From assembly GCA_030386875.1 (NCBI GenBank), contig CM059559.1:60960392-61024391 (forward strand): a DNA stretch of 64,000 nt, in the 5' to 3' direction. The notes below the pieces were generated by a model, which saw only the letters and a program-made list of their open reading frames with translations, had not been told where the DNA came from and made no database searches. A program made the translations under genes and the position numbers. Origin of the DNA: Morinoia aosen. Taxonomy: Eukaryota > Arthropoda > Malacostraca > Amphipoda > Talitridae. This document shows positions 1-11,834 of the stretch, piece by piece (position 1 is the stretch's first letter; each line of letters opens with the position of its first letter).

Positions 1-582
1 TTACTCGCTCAGTTTCACAACGTTTCCCATTTACAATAATTGTTTTCCCTCTTCCACGTTATACGTCACTATTTCACCAAAGTTTTTCGATAAAACGACA
101 GTTACTTACAGGAAAAGTAATTTTAAACACAATTTTATGAATTAAATGTCTAAATTAAGCGTCACATACACTCAACACAATGTTTTTTTTGCAATAACAG
201 ATGAGAGAAACCGAAGATGAAAAAGGTTTTTATCCTTCTCAGATTTTACATCACTTGTTAACCAATATTTTCCATCAAAAAATAAGATAATAATGTAAGC
301 TAATTTGGTGAATCAGAAATTGATTGTGAACGTTAGAGATTTTTCAACATTCATGCTCTATTGCAACATAGAAATAGTTCACGAATGATGGTCACTGTTA
401 TTTTCCCAAAAGATGCGAAATTATCAGAGTACACTTTCTATTCTTTTTTCGACGCTGGAGACCATGGCACTTGTTGTTTGTTCCACGTTAGGACGGGAGG
501 TAGTTTAAAGGGATGGAGCGGGGGTTGAGGGGGCGAGGGTGAGCTTGCTTGCGGTTCACCTCACCGCGAAGGCAGCAGCATA
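1..582. other. No gene recognised
   Basis: AT-rich sequence with no open frame resembling a known protein. The GC content rises toward position 500-582, just before the LTR element. I see no repeat structure here. Confidence 0.5.
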
Positions 583-586
583 GCTC

Positions 587-1010
587 TGTAGAGTTTGACG
601 GTTTCAGGAGTTCCGCCGTCCCGATGCGTTTCAGATCATCACTGACCTGAGGGGCCAAGGTTGCTAGCGATCGTTTCAGTTTCTTATGTGAAGGGGGAGG
701 AGAATTACACACAGCTGCGAAGTCCTTTTATTGGAGTGATGTGCTGATACAATATGGATACACAATACAGTGAACACAATGAACGGGCGGGGCAGGCAAC
801 GCCCGGCACCGCTGTGCGACGCGCACACGCCGTAAGCTCGGCGAGGCTGCGCTCGGCTATTTGATTGCCACAGTCTGAATGTCTAATCCTTAATGCCTCA
901 CGCTTTAACATTACAGCGCGTTATATAGGTAGCAGTATCTTCGGCGGGCTTTCCATACTGATACCAATACAAGAATAACAACATAAGGAATCCTGCCTCC
1001 TCCGACCACA
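587..1010 (-). repeat. 3' LTR of the LARD-like element
   Basis: Near-identical to 4073-4499 at a constant offset of 3486 bases; I count a T/C and an A/G substitution plus a 3-base shortening next to the inner end. The polyadenylation hexamer on the minus strand is at plus 727-732. The purine run read as GAGGGGAG on the minus strand (plus 1014-1021) lies just inside and fits a polypurine tract. Confidence 0.87.
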
Positions 1011-4000
1011 TGGCTCCCCTCATCGAGGAAGTGGGTCCTCCCACTTCATAACCCATATCAAAAATTACAAAAGGTTCATGATGTTGATGTGGATAATTTA
1101 CGTTAAATCAATTACGTTAAATGAAGGTAGAGCCAATGTGAATTTACATAACTAGTGGTCAATCGAATCATCGCATTTTGTTGAAAGCAAAGAACACAGC
1201 AAAAGCTAAAATACATCACAACATACGATAGTGATGACGCAAAGCAAAACTAAACTAAATGGCATTCACCAGCTAAAGTCAATGTTCCAATATAAATATA
1301 TGATTTCAACATAACGGAATAGTCATACATGATTTCAACATTTCCTAACCCATCATGAAATCAACCGTGAACATTTCACTAAAATAAGATAAACATGCAA
1401 CGAAACAAACACTCAAGTACACAAATTAATCATGTTTTGAGAACATGCCACAGAAAATATAAGAGAACCTCACGACATGTTATCGCAAGAACCGGAAACG
1501 GGCGACAGCAAACTGCAAGACTGCAGCGCTACAGCTGAACACAAATATTGAAGGCACATGAACACAAACACCAAAATCACAAAAACATGTACACAAAACA
1601 TAAAAGAACACTGAACGAACCACGAAAGAAACACAAACAAAACGACGTGTAAAACCAATTACGCATCGCAACACATATAAAAGAATAAACACAGATAATA
1701 GAACAACACACATCAGAAATGAATCAAATGAATATGACACAACATGATGAGGGAGCAGAAAGAAAGGTACAACACAATTCAAACGGGAATGCCGAATGAA
1801 ACGAAAATCAAAACTAAATATACTAATACAAAACACATGTTCAGAAAACGGACTGAACTCATTGTGGGAAAACTTCAACAAGTTTTCACGGGCAACGCAA
1901 AAACTTACGTCCCGTGTTACGTCGAAGATGTTATCGATGCTCCAACTCCGTTGTTGAGTAAACAAGTTGATTGAGGGGAATTCTCTTTGTTTCAAATATT
2001 TTAAGGAATATTAATATTAATTTATTACAATAATGATATTTTTAAGGAATAATAACAATATGTTAAGGGATGCTATTACAACATGATTGGACTGAATTAC
2101 TAATAAATGAAATTAATATGACCAGACCAGAATGGTTTAAACTTCGGTGGCACTGGTGCACTTTTGACAAGTTGGATTGAAGTTAGAATTTGAAGTTGGA
2201 TTGAAATTAGTGTGGGCCGAGCCTTAAAATTAATTGAAAGGTTTTCAAGTTCTCATATACGAAGGCCCCAGTCGTTGCTGGCTCGGTCTCGACTCTATCG
2301 ACTCTACATCCGCTGTTTGTCCTAAACACGACGGCTTAGTACATCCTGTTTACTTCGTTGAGCTCCTTGCGGGTTTCTCCACGAACGATCTAATTTTAAC
2401 TTGTTGTACTAATTTGTTGCGACAAAACTCTCTATCGTCAGGTTTTCCCAATGTGGGGGAACACCTGAGCACGTCCGCTCCGCACATCTTCACAACTTTC
2501 CAATACAATACAAAATCATATGACTCGCATTTACCGTAATCCAAAAATCGCATAAATTAAATGAATCGAATCGAATTATCCATGAATAGGTACCATTATA
2601 CCGAACCATCCCGTCCACTCTCGAAGATTGCTCCTGCAATCTTAAGACGCACGCGTTACGATACACGTGGGAAAAAAAAATAAGAAAAATATCGGGAAAA
2701 GACAAGTACACTTGAAAACCCTGCACCTGTTACGCAACATGAAAACACTTCAAAAAAACCATCTCAAAAAAATCTGTGCGTCGAAAAGAAAACACGAACA
2801 ATATGCACTTGTAACCCAACATGAAAAAACAAATGGAAAACGACACGTCAAAAATTTGTCCGTCGAAAAAACACAACGCAAATCATCTGCACATGTTAAA
2901 AAAACATGACATCACTATAATTGCGAATAAAACATCTCAGAAACCCTTTAAAAAGCAGAAAGAAAATACAGAATTCAGTACAGAATGAAACGTTCGCGAG
3001 CTTCACAGCTTCACAGCTCTATCGCTGGTATACTATCGCCGGAAACCGCAAGCAAAACTGATATCTGCCAGACAGACCTCTCTACACAGCGCACCGCTGG
3101 CTACACTGAAAAAAAATACGTGACAGTATACAACTATACTGTAAAACACTGTACAAAACTCTGTAGTAATGGGAAAACACACTTTGGGAAAACACATTCA
3201 TAGTAAAAAAATTAACTTTTGAATCACTCCGCTCCTATCACCACGAAAATGAATTTCTTTATCATAAATACTGATCGTGAATGATAACTATGAACTCACG
3301 TAAAAATCGAGCTTCTGCCCTGAAAAAATCACGCAAAAACTCACAAAAAATTCGCCCATCAACCGTGAACGAGAAAAACAAAACTTATCAAAACAAAAGT
3401 TTGTATCCACGTTCGGACACTTTAAAACTCAAATCATCATTGTCAGAAAAACAAGGCTCTCACCATCTTGCTCACAATGAAAAATAAAAGAAATACTGGA
3501 CACTGGAACAGGTCACTTACGACGAGAAAAAAAATAAATGTTTATCACCGTTGAAAAAAACACACGGACGACACGTACTACTTGAAGGTATAATTCCCGC
3601 AATTCCAGAAACCGTATGTGGTTCCTCCGCTCGAGAACTTTCTTCATTCCGAAGTCGTGTTTTCTGTCGTGCCACGAGATCACTAATGATCACGCGTCTG
3701 TGATACTTCTGGTGTCTCGTCGTCGAAAAGGTCCGCATCTTCTACACCTGAATCGTTGGTTGCAGTTGAGTGCGTCGAAGGTCGTTACGAAAAATAAATT
3801 CAGGAGAAATTACGATTTCGTCGATGTGAAAAAAAATTCTTCGTCACGGTGCCGCCATCAAGCATGATAATCTTCTAGTTGCGTCGCGGAACAGCCTCCG
3901 TGGTCTCCATCTTCTCTGATGAACACTTGATAACACTTGATAGCACTCCACTTCACTCCCCCCTTCACTGATTATCACGGCGACGTTCCTTCTGACGATC

Positions 4001-4052
4001 ACTCTAACGACGTGTCTGTTAGCGATGTCTCTGTCGGTGACGTCCCTTAAAT
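1011..4052 (-). other. Non-coding interior of the LARD-like element
   Basis: Three kilobases that are A-rich on the plus strand. The only sizeable open frames (for example 1480-1995 minus and 2667-2909 plus) are low-complexity, and I recognise no domain. Loose direct repeats of roughly 110 bp around 2690-2910 create a Lys/His-rich frame that I consider non-coding. Confidence 0.6.
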
Positions 4053-4071
4053 GGGTCCCTGTTCGGCGTCA
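4053..4071 (-). promoter_or_regulatory. Primer-binding site (tRNA-Lys-like)
   Basis: On the minus strand, one base after the LTR ends, the sequence reads TGACGCCGAACAGGGACC. This resembles the well-known lysine-tRNA primer-binding site of retroviruses and Gypsy elements, with one substitution and one missing C. It sets the direction of the element. Confidence 0.65.
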
Positions 4072-4072
4072 C

Positions 4073-4499
4073 TGTAGAGTTTGACGGTTTCAGGAGTTCC
4101 GCCGTCCCGATGCGTTTCAGATCATCACTGACCTGAGGGGCCAAGGTTGCTAGCGATCGTTTCAGTTTCTTATGTGAAGGGGGAGGAGAATTACACACAG
4201 CTGCGAAGTCCTTTTATTGGAGTGATGTGCTGATACAATATGGATACACAATACAGTGAACACAATGAACGGGCGGGGCAGGCAACGCCCGGCACCGCTG
4301 TGCGACGCGCACACGCCGTAAGCTCGGCGAGGCTGCGCTCGGCTATCTGATTGCCACAGTCTGAATGTCTAATCCTTAATGCCTCACGCTTTAACATTAC
4401 AGCGCGTTATATAGGTAGCAGTATCTTCGGCGGGCTTTCCATACTGGTACCAATACAAGAATAACAACATAAGGAATCCTGCCTCCTCCGACTCCTACA
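4073..4499 (-). repeat. 5' LTR of the LARD-like element
   Basis: Read on the minus strand, this LTR has a TATA-type motif (plus 4408-4416), a GC-rich stretch, and an AATAAA polyadenylation hexamer (plus TTTATT at 4213-4218), the expected U3-R-U5 order. It starts TGTAG and ends CTACA on the plus strand. GCTC follows at 4500-4503, matching the copy before the other LTR. Confidence 0.87.
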
Positions 4500-4503
4500 G
4501 CTC

Positions 4504-5745
4504 CACAACTTTACACATCGCGCCACTCACTCTGATCTGCTTGTTAAAATGATCACAACTGAGTCAATTCGACACTGAAATTCACTGTCAACATTTAGTT
4601 TGTTAGAGAGCACATTCACGGGCACATAGTTTTACTTTTGCACGTCGTGGAATTTTTCCTTCCCTCACATTCTTAACAAGTTAGCTCCGGTGACTTGGAG
4701 CGTGCGTTCACGGAGAACTCCTACGGAACTCCTACGTAAACATATATTTTATCCATAGTACACCTCGTTTTATTTAAGCAGCAACAACAGAAAAAGAAAA
4801 CGCACTAAACGCAAGCAGGAAGAAAGGAGGCAGCGAAGCTGATTAACAATAATATGGCCTTCTTCTTCAACTGTATAAACTATAACACGAGTTCCTACAC
4901 TACTACTATGGAAAAATAAAAACCGTCAGTATTTAGGGTAAGGGAATAAAAACAAAAACGCCAGATACACAATTATAAAAACATAATTAAAAGAAACTCA
5001 ATATCGATACGCATTAATTCAACAATTTTAAATAACATTTCGCATTTAGCATGGATCTGGTGGAAATATGAAAAACGGATAACACGTCCGTATACTTGAA
5101 TCGTTGCAAGTTTGGTATCGTTCCCTGCCTCAAATAGAGAAACCGGAGAACTGCGTTCAAGGTTAATTGAAGTCAAGGCTTGTTGATTACGCGCGAAGGT
5201 TAATTGCAGTCTAGGCCATCTATCTTTGTTGATAGTCGTTTTGTCTAAGCCAGACACCGCACGGGAGCTGGAAGTATTATTTTTTTAAGCATTATTGAAC
5301 AAGTTAGAAGCTTTCAAAGCTTAGAACGAAACTATTAATCTATTAAATATCAAATCCTTATTAAAGGAAACGACGGAGTGAACGTAGAGGTAATTGTAGA
5401 TTGTAGAACTCGTAAGAACTTGAATGCATGGTTATTACGTGTAGGGCAAGTTTACGATTATAAAAAACATCCAGTAGGCGTCGAGTAAACATTTGGCTAT
5501 AGGAAATTTTTGTAAAACATTTTTCAGCGGATCTGCACTCTGTTTAATGGGGTTTGACACGTTAACAAATGAACCGAATATAACAAATTGATTTAGAGCC
5601 AAATTAGGTTATACCTCCGTTGACAGCATTCCGAAGGTCGCTGCCAGCTTTGGCATGTTAGACTGCACCGGCCGTTTTGAGTGCCTAAGCCATTTCAAGC
5701 CAGGTTGCACATTAATTATTACGTGTCCCTCCACAATAACAGTGG
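4504..5745. other. Unassigned sequence, possibly the 3' end of the Gypsy element
   Basis: This lies downstream (minus sense) of the last Gypsy remnant. One 94-codon minus frame (4973-5257) is not recognisable. I looked for an LTR matching the 34-41 kb region and could not see one. Confidence 0.3.
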
Positions 5746-6009
5746 TTACATTTCTGACAATGTCCCTTTTGTTTTCAGCACGTTCCGACGGAGATGAAAA
5801 TCCTCTGTTCTTACGCGCTCGGCCAGTAGCTCCATTTGTTTTCTTATGTAATAGACTAGGACTGTTAGGGTTATCATGACGACTGTTAGGATCATCAGAA
5901 GGACATCACTTACGCGGTCTGGTATCCAGTCTGTATTACTGTTTGCTGCTATCCAATCGTTAGTGATTTGGCCCTTAGTGTCGACTAAAGCTGCAGTTAG
6001 CGTGTCACA
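5746..6009 (-). pseudogene. Remnant of a membrane protein in the envelope position of the Gypsy element
   Basis: An 87-codon open segment on the minus strand, bounded by a TAG (plus 6010-6012) and a TAA (5746-5748). Residues 36-55 are a continuous hydrophobic stretch followed by a basic residue pair and a ~30-residue polar tail, the shape of a single-pass C-terminus. Upstream in the same sense, another open segment ends about 30 bases before it in a different frame, so the gene is broken. It lies downstream of the Gypsy integrase terminus, where errantiviruses carry env. The assignment rests on position and topology only; I recognise no family motif. Confidence 0.35.
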
Positions 6010-6894
6010 CTAATTGAACTTATTTTGTTTTCCATAATGTAGTGTTTCCCGTATTTAGTATTTGGAAGTGATTGTTTACTCGTTTCTCAGCCACCAGGGT
6101 CTGCAATTGAAACGAAAACAAGACTATTAGCAAGGTCTTAAAATTTATAATGTCATACACAACCAATAAAACTTCTAATTCTAAACAAAACCATAAATAT
6201 AATCAAAATGTAAATGTATTCGTTTTTAATTTTGAAAGTCAACATTGAAATACTAACTATTTCTGAATCAGTTAACTGAAAATGAAAACAATTGAAGTGA
6301 AAACTATTAAACTGATTGTCAATCAAATAAGTTAACAACAGTATCCAGTTTAACCAGGAAGTTTCTCACGATGTATTCACGATGTATTTCGATGAGTTTT
6401 TTAATTTCCTCAAGTCGCGGGGTTGATTTTTTTCATCAACATTGATGTTCTGTTGATGCGATGCATTTAGCAAATGCGGAACTCGCTCATCATTTTTAAT
6501 TGGCTGTTCAGCATCAAAATTTGAACGTAAGTGTGGACTGTTATGAAAAATTGCAATTGCAGAGATCGTGAGAACATTCGTTGAAGGATGTTTTCTGTGA
6601 TAGGCCTATTCGTTAACCTTGAATTTTATCGCACAAAACTTAAGCTTGAACATATGGTAGCCTGTTTAGAAGGTTAATTCAATTGCTGTTAGAAATAAAA
6701 ATTCACTAATATTAGAACACAAGCATATATGAGATTATTATGATGCGAAGAAAGTAACGCAAGGTACATACTTAATTAATTAACACGTTACCTAGAGTCA
6801 TATAGGGTAGATTTTAGCAAAATCGTAACTTGTCACGTCTGAAATGTTATAGTCGCATATATAGTTATAGGTGAAACAGTACGTTGTAACGTTG
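6010..6894 (-). other. Degenerate sequence between integrase end and membrane-protein remnant
   Basis: Short open pieces on the minus strand (for example a charged ~55-codon stretch around 6380-6550) are interrupted by stops. This would be the N-terminal part of an envelope gene if the downstream remnant is env, but it is too short for a whole one. Confidence 0.3.
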
Positions 6895-6980
6895 TCATTT
6901 CCTTTTACTTAGGGGCAATACATGGTTCATGTTACTTTTGTGAATTTTGTCCCTAACTTTGATTTCAACCCAGTATCCTT
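6895..6980 (-). pseudogene. Gypsy integrase/pol C-terminal tail, cut off by the Copia insertion
   Basis: A short open frame, rich in Lys and Arg, that ends in TGA (plus 6895-6897). Reading in phase from the segment that stops at 16930 on the other side of the Copia element, the frame continues into this piece once one CCTT copy is counted. That continuity shows the Copia landed inside this Gypsy coding region. Confidence 0.6.
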
Positions 6981-7230
6981 GGATATATGGAGTACGGCAA
7001 CGATTACAAGTATGAGGTGTGGGGTAATCAAACACAATAGTTAAACTAAGAACTACTGTACTCTACGTCCGTCTGGCATGACGGCGAGAACAAGAAGAAG
7101 GAGCTCGATCGCTATCCACATGAGGTTTACACATGAACATAGAAAACGGGACGGAAGTAATTTAATGGGGGACTGCGACAACTTATATATTTATGTATAA
7201 ATATATATATACTGAAGTTGGATCTCAACA
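6981..7230 (-). repeat. Copia 3' LTR, lacking its last ~30 bases
   Basis: Matches 16674-16929 at an offset of about 9693, with scattered substitutions and a shorter TA tract. Its minus-strand start TGTTGAG is preceded by a GAAGGGG purine run (polypurine tract). It stops at the GGATATATGG motif and lacks the final 30 bases, including the gag start codon, that the 5' copy has before the primer-binding site. Confidence 0.8.
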
Positions 7231-7529
7231 CAACCCCTTCAACGGAAGTATTCCATCCCACTACGCATCTATTCACATAGTATTCAGTTGGAGCTAACAT
7301 TTCAACGTTCAGATCTTTCATTGTACCTTGAACAGCAAAAAAAAAACAAGATAAAATCATCAGTGTAAATCAACAGATCACACTGAGCACAATACAAAAA
7401 ATATAACTCCCCAATAATGCATAGTCCGCAATAGCGTTAGGAGTATTGTACTCAATAAAATTCTATCTTTTCTCACAATTGATGTACACAAAGCTAAACT
7501 AGAGACACGTCAGACACATTAACTTAGAA

Positions 7530-7905
7530 TTAAACACACACTTTGAACTTAAGCAATGACTGTCTAGTAACAGGCTTTGTGAACATGTCAGCCATGTTTT
7601 CCTCTGAAGGAACAAAACTCAAAACTGCTTTATTGTCTTGAATAATTGCTCGAATGAAATGAAATCTTATGTCTATATGTTTCGAGCGTTGATGATGGAC
7701 AGGGTTTTTGGCTAGGCAAATAGCACCTCTATTGTCCACAAAAGTTCCAACCGGTTCATCATATCCATCCATATCACACAGCAGCTGTTTAAGGAAAAGT
7801 CCCTCTTGCACAGCATAGGTCAGGGTAATGTACTCTGCTTCGCAGCTTGAAAGAGCAACAATATTTTGTTTCTTGGACTTCCGAGATATCAGTGAACTAT
7901 TACTA
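7530..7905 (-). pseudogene. Copia RNase H
   Basis: C-terminal domain with the Copia pattern SSCEAEY (about 7825-7850), then D-N-R-G-A-I-C-L-A-K-N-P and HHQRSKHIDIRFHFIR, ending with the FTKPV motif. The open frame ends near the 3' LTR. A stop lies between it and the RT piece at about 7910. Confidence 0.85.
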
Positions 7906-7955
7906 GATGACTAATACACATATCCTGATATGCTCTTGCGGTCAGAGGATCCACC

Positions 7956-9127
7956 CTAGTCAGAGTCAGAGAAACCAGTAATTTGCACGGGGTTCTCGGA
8001 TTTCACAAATTTCAAACCATATGAAATAGTTCCTTTAAGATACTTCAGCACAAATTTACACAAATTCAGGTGAGCATTTAAACAAGTTATATGTTGCGAC
8101 AGTAAAGTAACAACATAGCAAATACCAGTCCTAGTACAATTCATCAAGTAAATCAGGCTGCCAACAATCTCACGGAACAGTTTTGGATCGCACAAATCCC
8201 TAAAATCAGAGTTTACATCAGGCTTGTTGGCACTGGGATCACAGGGAATAGTAAGCTTACAATCAGACATCCTAAATTTTGACAAAATTTTCTCAACATA
8301 CTTTGACTGCTTCATATCAATTGATTCTTGCTTCACAAGAAAATCAATGCCCAGAAAACATGAAATTTGGCCAAGATCTTTCATTTTGAACATATTTGGC
8401 AATAAACACTTGACTTCTCTCAATACAACAGCGTTAGAATAGGCCATAATTAAATCATCAACCCATACAATAATGATCACTTTTCCAGAATCGCTTTTTC
8501 TTACATATACACAAGTATCACTAAGCGATTGAACAAAATTTTGTTCAAAAAGAAATTGATGCATGAGATTGTTCTAGTTGCGTCCATTTGGCTTTAAGCC
8601 ATAAAAAGATTTTTTAAGTTTGCTGACTAACTTCTCTCCATTTTTGCCAAGTTCAACAAATCCCTCGGGCTGTTCAACAAATCCCTCAGGCTGTCCAACA
8701 AAAACATCACAGTCTATTTTTGCATGAAGATAAGCTGTGCACACAGTCATCTGACGCACAATGTATGACTTCTGCACAGCAATATCCATCAGCATTCTAA
8801 CAGAAGTTAGACGTGCTGTTGGAGAAAAGTTTCTTTGAAGTCTACATCAGCTACTTGGGAATATCCCTTGGCTACATAACGAGCTTTGAAAGTTTCCTGA
8901 TCATTGGGGCCTAATTTAACACTATAGACCTATCGTCCCCCAATAACAGATCTATCATTTGGCTTTTCAACAAGTTCGAACGTTTCATTATCGGCTAGTG
9001 GAGCCATCTCATTGGTCATTGCCTTATGCCACTCAACAGAATCCGGGAATGAAATTACCTCAGAGTAAGACTTCGGGATACTGCTCACTCTGTAGCAATA
9101 ATCAACAATATGATTAGTGATATCCAA
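7956..9127 (-). pseudogene. Copia reverse transcriptase
   Basis: RVT_2-type RT in three open pieces (8930-9127, 8574-8795, 7956-8564). The first piece has the W..A...E motif and the third the VDDL active-site aspartates. The first catalytic Asp expected in the QMDV motif is Thr here (QMTV). A TAG replaces a conserved Trp near 8572 and the tract QPEGFVE is duplicated in tandem (about 8650-8695). These lesions indicate a dead polymerase. Confidence 0.85.
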
Positions 9128-9150
9128 CTCATCTGGGTCAACATAATCTT

Positions 9151-9801
9151 TTAAATAAGTTGGAGGTTTTTTTCTCTGAAAGGAAATCTTCTAGTGGGCT
9201 CTGCATCTAAATGAGTTTCATTTTGAATCAAAGAGACAGTCCCAGGTTTCAACTCAGCCTTAGGCTTCTCACTTTGTTTCAAATCAGCAGGGTTATCTAC
9301 AGCAATGAACTCATCCTCACCCACCACATTTCTAGAAATTTTATCACAGAATGTGACACATCTGACTCTTTTTATTTGACGAGTTACAGGGAAATAAATC
9401 ATATAAGCATGGCTGCACGGGTCATATCCAACAAAAATACCCTGCTCTGACCTAGGGTCAACCTTTCCTGGGTTCTGAACCATGGCAAAACACTTTGAAC
9501 CATAAATGTGCATATTACCCATGTCGGGTTTCTTGTTAGTGAACACCTCAAAGGGAGTTTTGCCTGTCCTTTTGTTGAAACACCTATTTCTAATGTAAGG
9601 AGCTGTTCTGACGGCACGATTCCACAATTCTTTTGGCAAATTTGCAGGGAGCAACAAACACCTAGCCGTCTCAAACAATGATCTGCAAGATCTCTCAGCA
9701 GTCCCATTCTGATGGGGAGAGTACGGAGTTGAAAATTCATGCTTTATTTTGTTCTCTGTGACAACAGCTTTGTACAAGTTAGAGGAATACTCTGTGCCGT
9801 G
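9151..9801 (-). pseudogene. Copia integrase core, C-terminal half and linker
   Basis: Begins with GTEYSS, the continuation of the second catalytic motif, followed by the catalytic Glu region STPYSPHQNGTAERSCRS. Then comes the conserved W-x-x-A-x-x-T-A-x-Y segment and the P-x-E-x-F...K..V.H..IFG/GSKCF region typical of Copia integrase C-termini, including the GIFVGYD motif. It is interrupted upstream by the LINE and stops downstream at 9151. Confidence 0.85.
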
Positions 9802-9823
9802 CAGCCTAGTATGGGGAGACTTA

Positions 9824-11420
9824 AGGGTCGTTTACACTAGTCTACATTTTGCTGCAGGCTCACGTGTAGACGCCTCGTGTGGAGCTTCACAAGAGACATG
9901 TGCGTTTAGACTAGACACCATTGGAGCGAGCCATGGAGCGCGAGCTGCTCAACAGGTCTGCCACTCTAGATATTATATAGCTAGATCTAGATGTTTTTGC
10001 TGAAGCCTAGATGTAAAATTTCAAACCTAGATATCAGCTATAAAACCTATATAGTTTTTTCAGCGTGCTAGAAATTTTCTAGCTAGAATTACAATTAAGC
10101 TATGTATATGATAGATTACTGTAAATTCGAATTAGGAATTTACCATAATGGTTGGTTACTACTTCATTCTTATTATATTTATTAATTTACTTAATCAAAT
10201 TGTCTGAATAGTGAAGCAAGTATATTCTGATTATGTTATGTTCAGATTAGGAACGACACTAAGACGGCTATTTCACGGTTCATAAGCTAAAGCACACTAT
10301 CTCCAATTGCAAAACTAGTGATGATATCAAAAAATCATGAAATAAAATGCACATACATTATCAAGAATGTATTGCGGCCTCATTTTGACGAAAGACTGAC
10401 CAATAATATTGGTAACTATGAGTTCAGTTTATTGTTGGATGGAAGCAATGATATTTCTATCATGAAACTACTCGGTGTATCAGTTATATACTAAAGCAAT
10501 GCATCTAATAAAGTAAAATCAACTTACTTAGTAATTGCAAAATTATTAAAAGTGATGAAGATAGCGGTGCGAAGGCCTTAAAACAATTGTTGATAAGTAG
10601 GAATCTGAGCATTGTTTACTGCAATGCAATAGAGACTGACCTTTCTACTAGCAACACGTGTGAAATTGAAGAATATTTGGATATCAAGCTTTATTAGGGT
10701 AAATATCAGGATACTAGATAATTTATTTAGAGATAAATTGCTTAATATAAAGCAATTTATGATATAAATATTCATATATGCTATTGTTCAACTTATTTAT
10801 TGTAGTAGATAATTATTTTATTTCTAGATATATTTTTGGATGTTTTATTTTTAAATATAGACGTTTCTAGATGTTTTTTGAGGTCACTCTAAATTTTTTT
10901 GGTCGAACAAAAATGGCAGCCATGCAGCACAAAACCAGTCAGTGTAGACTGCTGCTATGAAATATGGATTGCTGTAGACGAGCTTGTGTGAATATTGTTG
11001 CTGCATCGTAAGCTACGTGATCTCTTCTTTATTTGCATGAGCAAAATGTTACAATATTCGTGAATTTTCATTAAAATACAATGGAAAGCAGCCTCCTTAT
11101 ATTCGCAGCTTTTAGTCTGCCAAAGGCATTGATGGGCTTAGTACATTTCAATTAAAAGCAGTGTAGTTTCTCGCGGCAATGTTGAGTCAGCCATAACGGA
11201 TGAGCGAGAGGCGCTACCTCACTTGATGACTATCAACTGCACACTGACCGGTCTAGAGCTGCGACTGCTGCGCCGCTCACACGTGCGGCGTGCTTCACGG
11301 ATTCGACCAAAGCGAATAGGGAATTTCGGACACACACACACAAATATGAACCTCTGTGGTGAGCCTCGTCTACACGAGTCGCGCCTCAAGGCTGAAATGT
11401 CCCCTAGTGTAAACACCCCT
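9824..11420. mobile_element. PIF/Harbinger-like non-autonomous element
   Basis: Imperfect 17-bp terminal inverted repeats (AGGGTCGTTTACACTAG and, from the other side, AGGGGTGTTTACACTAG) with a TTA duplication at 9821-9823 and 11421-11423. Removing it restores the LINE reading frame. A 3-bp TTA/TWA duplication with GGG-initial termini fits PIF/Harbinger. The AT-rich interior (about 9965-10890) has no transposase-like frame. Confidence 0.75.
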
Positions 11421-11834
11421 TTACCTCAATACCTTCAAAGGGACTTACAAAAGTGCATGAATTTTGCAGCCAAGGTGGTATGCAACGGTAATTTCAAAAG
11501 AAGTGATCACGTAACCCCTCTCCTCAATAAACTCGGCTGGATTCCTATCCAAGAAATGCTCCTCATGCAGAAGGCCCAATACGTATTCTCCTCGTTATAT
11601 CTTCCTCAGAGCAATGCTGAGATAGTGCGTTTCCATCCACCCACTGTAACCAATCAAAAACCGAACAGAAACAATAATGTCTTAGTCAACTATCGTTCAT
11701 CTCACTTAGGGCAGAAGGCTCTGTCCATATCAGGCGCCTTACTGTGGAACAAACTTCCCCTGAGTATTAAAATCCCTCAAAAACCGAAAGAATTTAAAGC
11801 CAAAATAACTCGTCATCTTGTGTGTCAAAAATAA
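11421..11834 (+). pseudogene. LINE reverse transcriptase C-terminal domain
   Basis: About 137 codons ending in TAA. The sequence has the C-terminal hallmarks of CR1/Jockey-type pol proteins: a basic N-F-A-A-K-V-V segment, H-V-T-P-L-L-N-K-L-G-W-I-P-I, a K-A-Q-Y run and the final SISGALLWNKLPLSI motif. Its reading continues upstream across the Harbinger-like insertion into 9802-9823 (LVWGDL). It lies after the polymerase core, so no catalytic residues are expected. The exact LINE clade is not decided. Confidence 0.8.

Larger units (their letters stand above)
587..4499 (-). mobile_element. Non-autonomous LTR retrotransposon (LARD-like), Gypsy-type signals, complete
   Basis: Two direct LTRs (587-1010 and 4073-4499) differ by two substitutions and one small indel near one end. 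Both begin TGTAG on the plus strand; the right copy ends CTACA and the left copy CCACA. The pair is flanked by a 4-bp duplication GCTC (583-586 and 4500-4503). A primer-binding-like site lies just inside the right LTR on the minus strand and a purine run just inside the left one, so the element reads right to left. The 3.06-kb interior has no gag, protease, RT or integrase motif. High LTR identity makes it the youngest datable LTR insertion in the window. It would depend on enzymes supplied by another Gypsy element; that is inference. Confidence 0.87.

Noticed and set aside
2667..2909. Lys/His-rich plus frame in the LARD interior
   Set aside because: Produced by A-rich imperfect repeats and lying on the strand opposite to the element; no protein signature.
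5655..5879. Cys-rich minus-strand reading resembling a Gag zinc knuckle
   Set aside because: The spacing does not match CX2CX4HX4C and the frame is broken; it overlaps the membrane-protein remnant frame.
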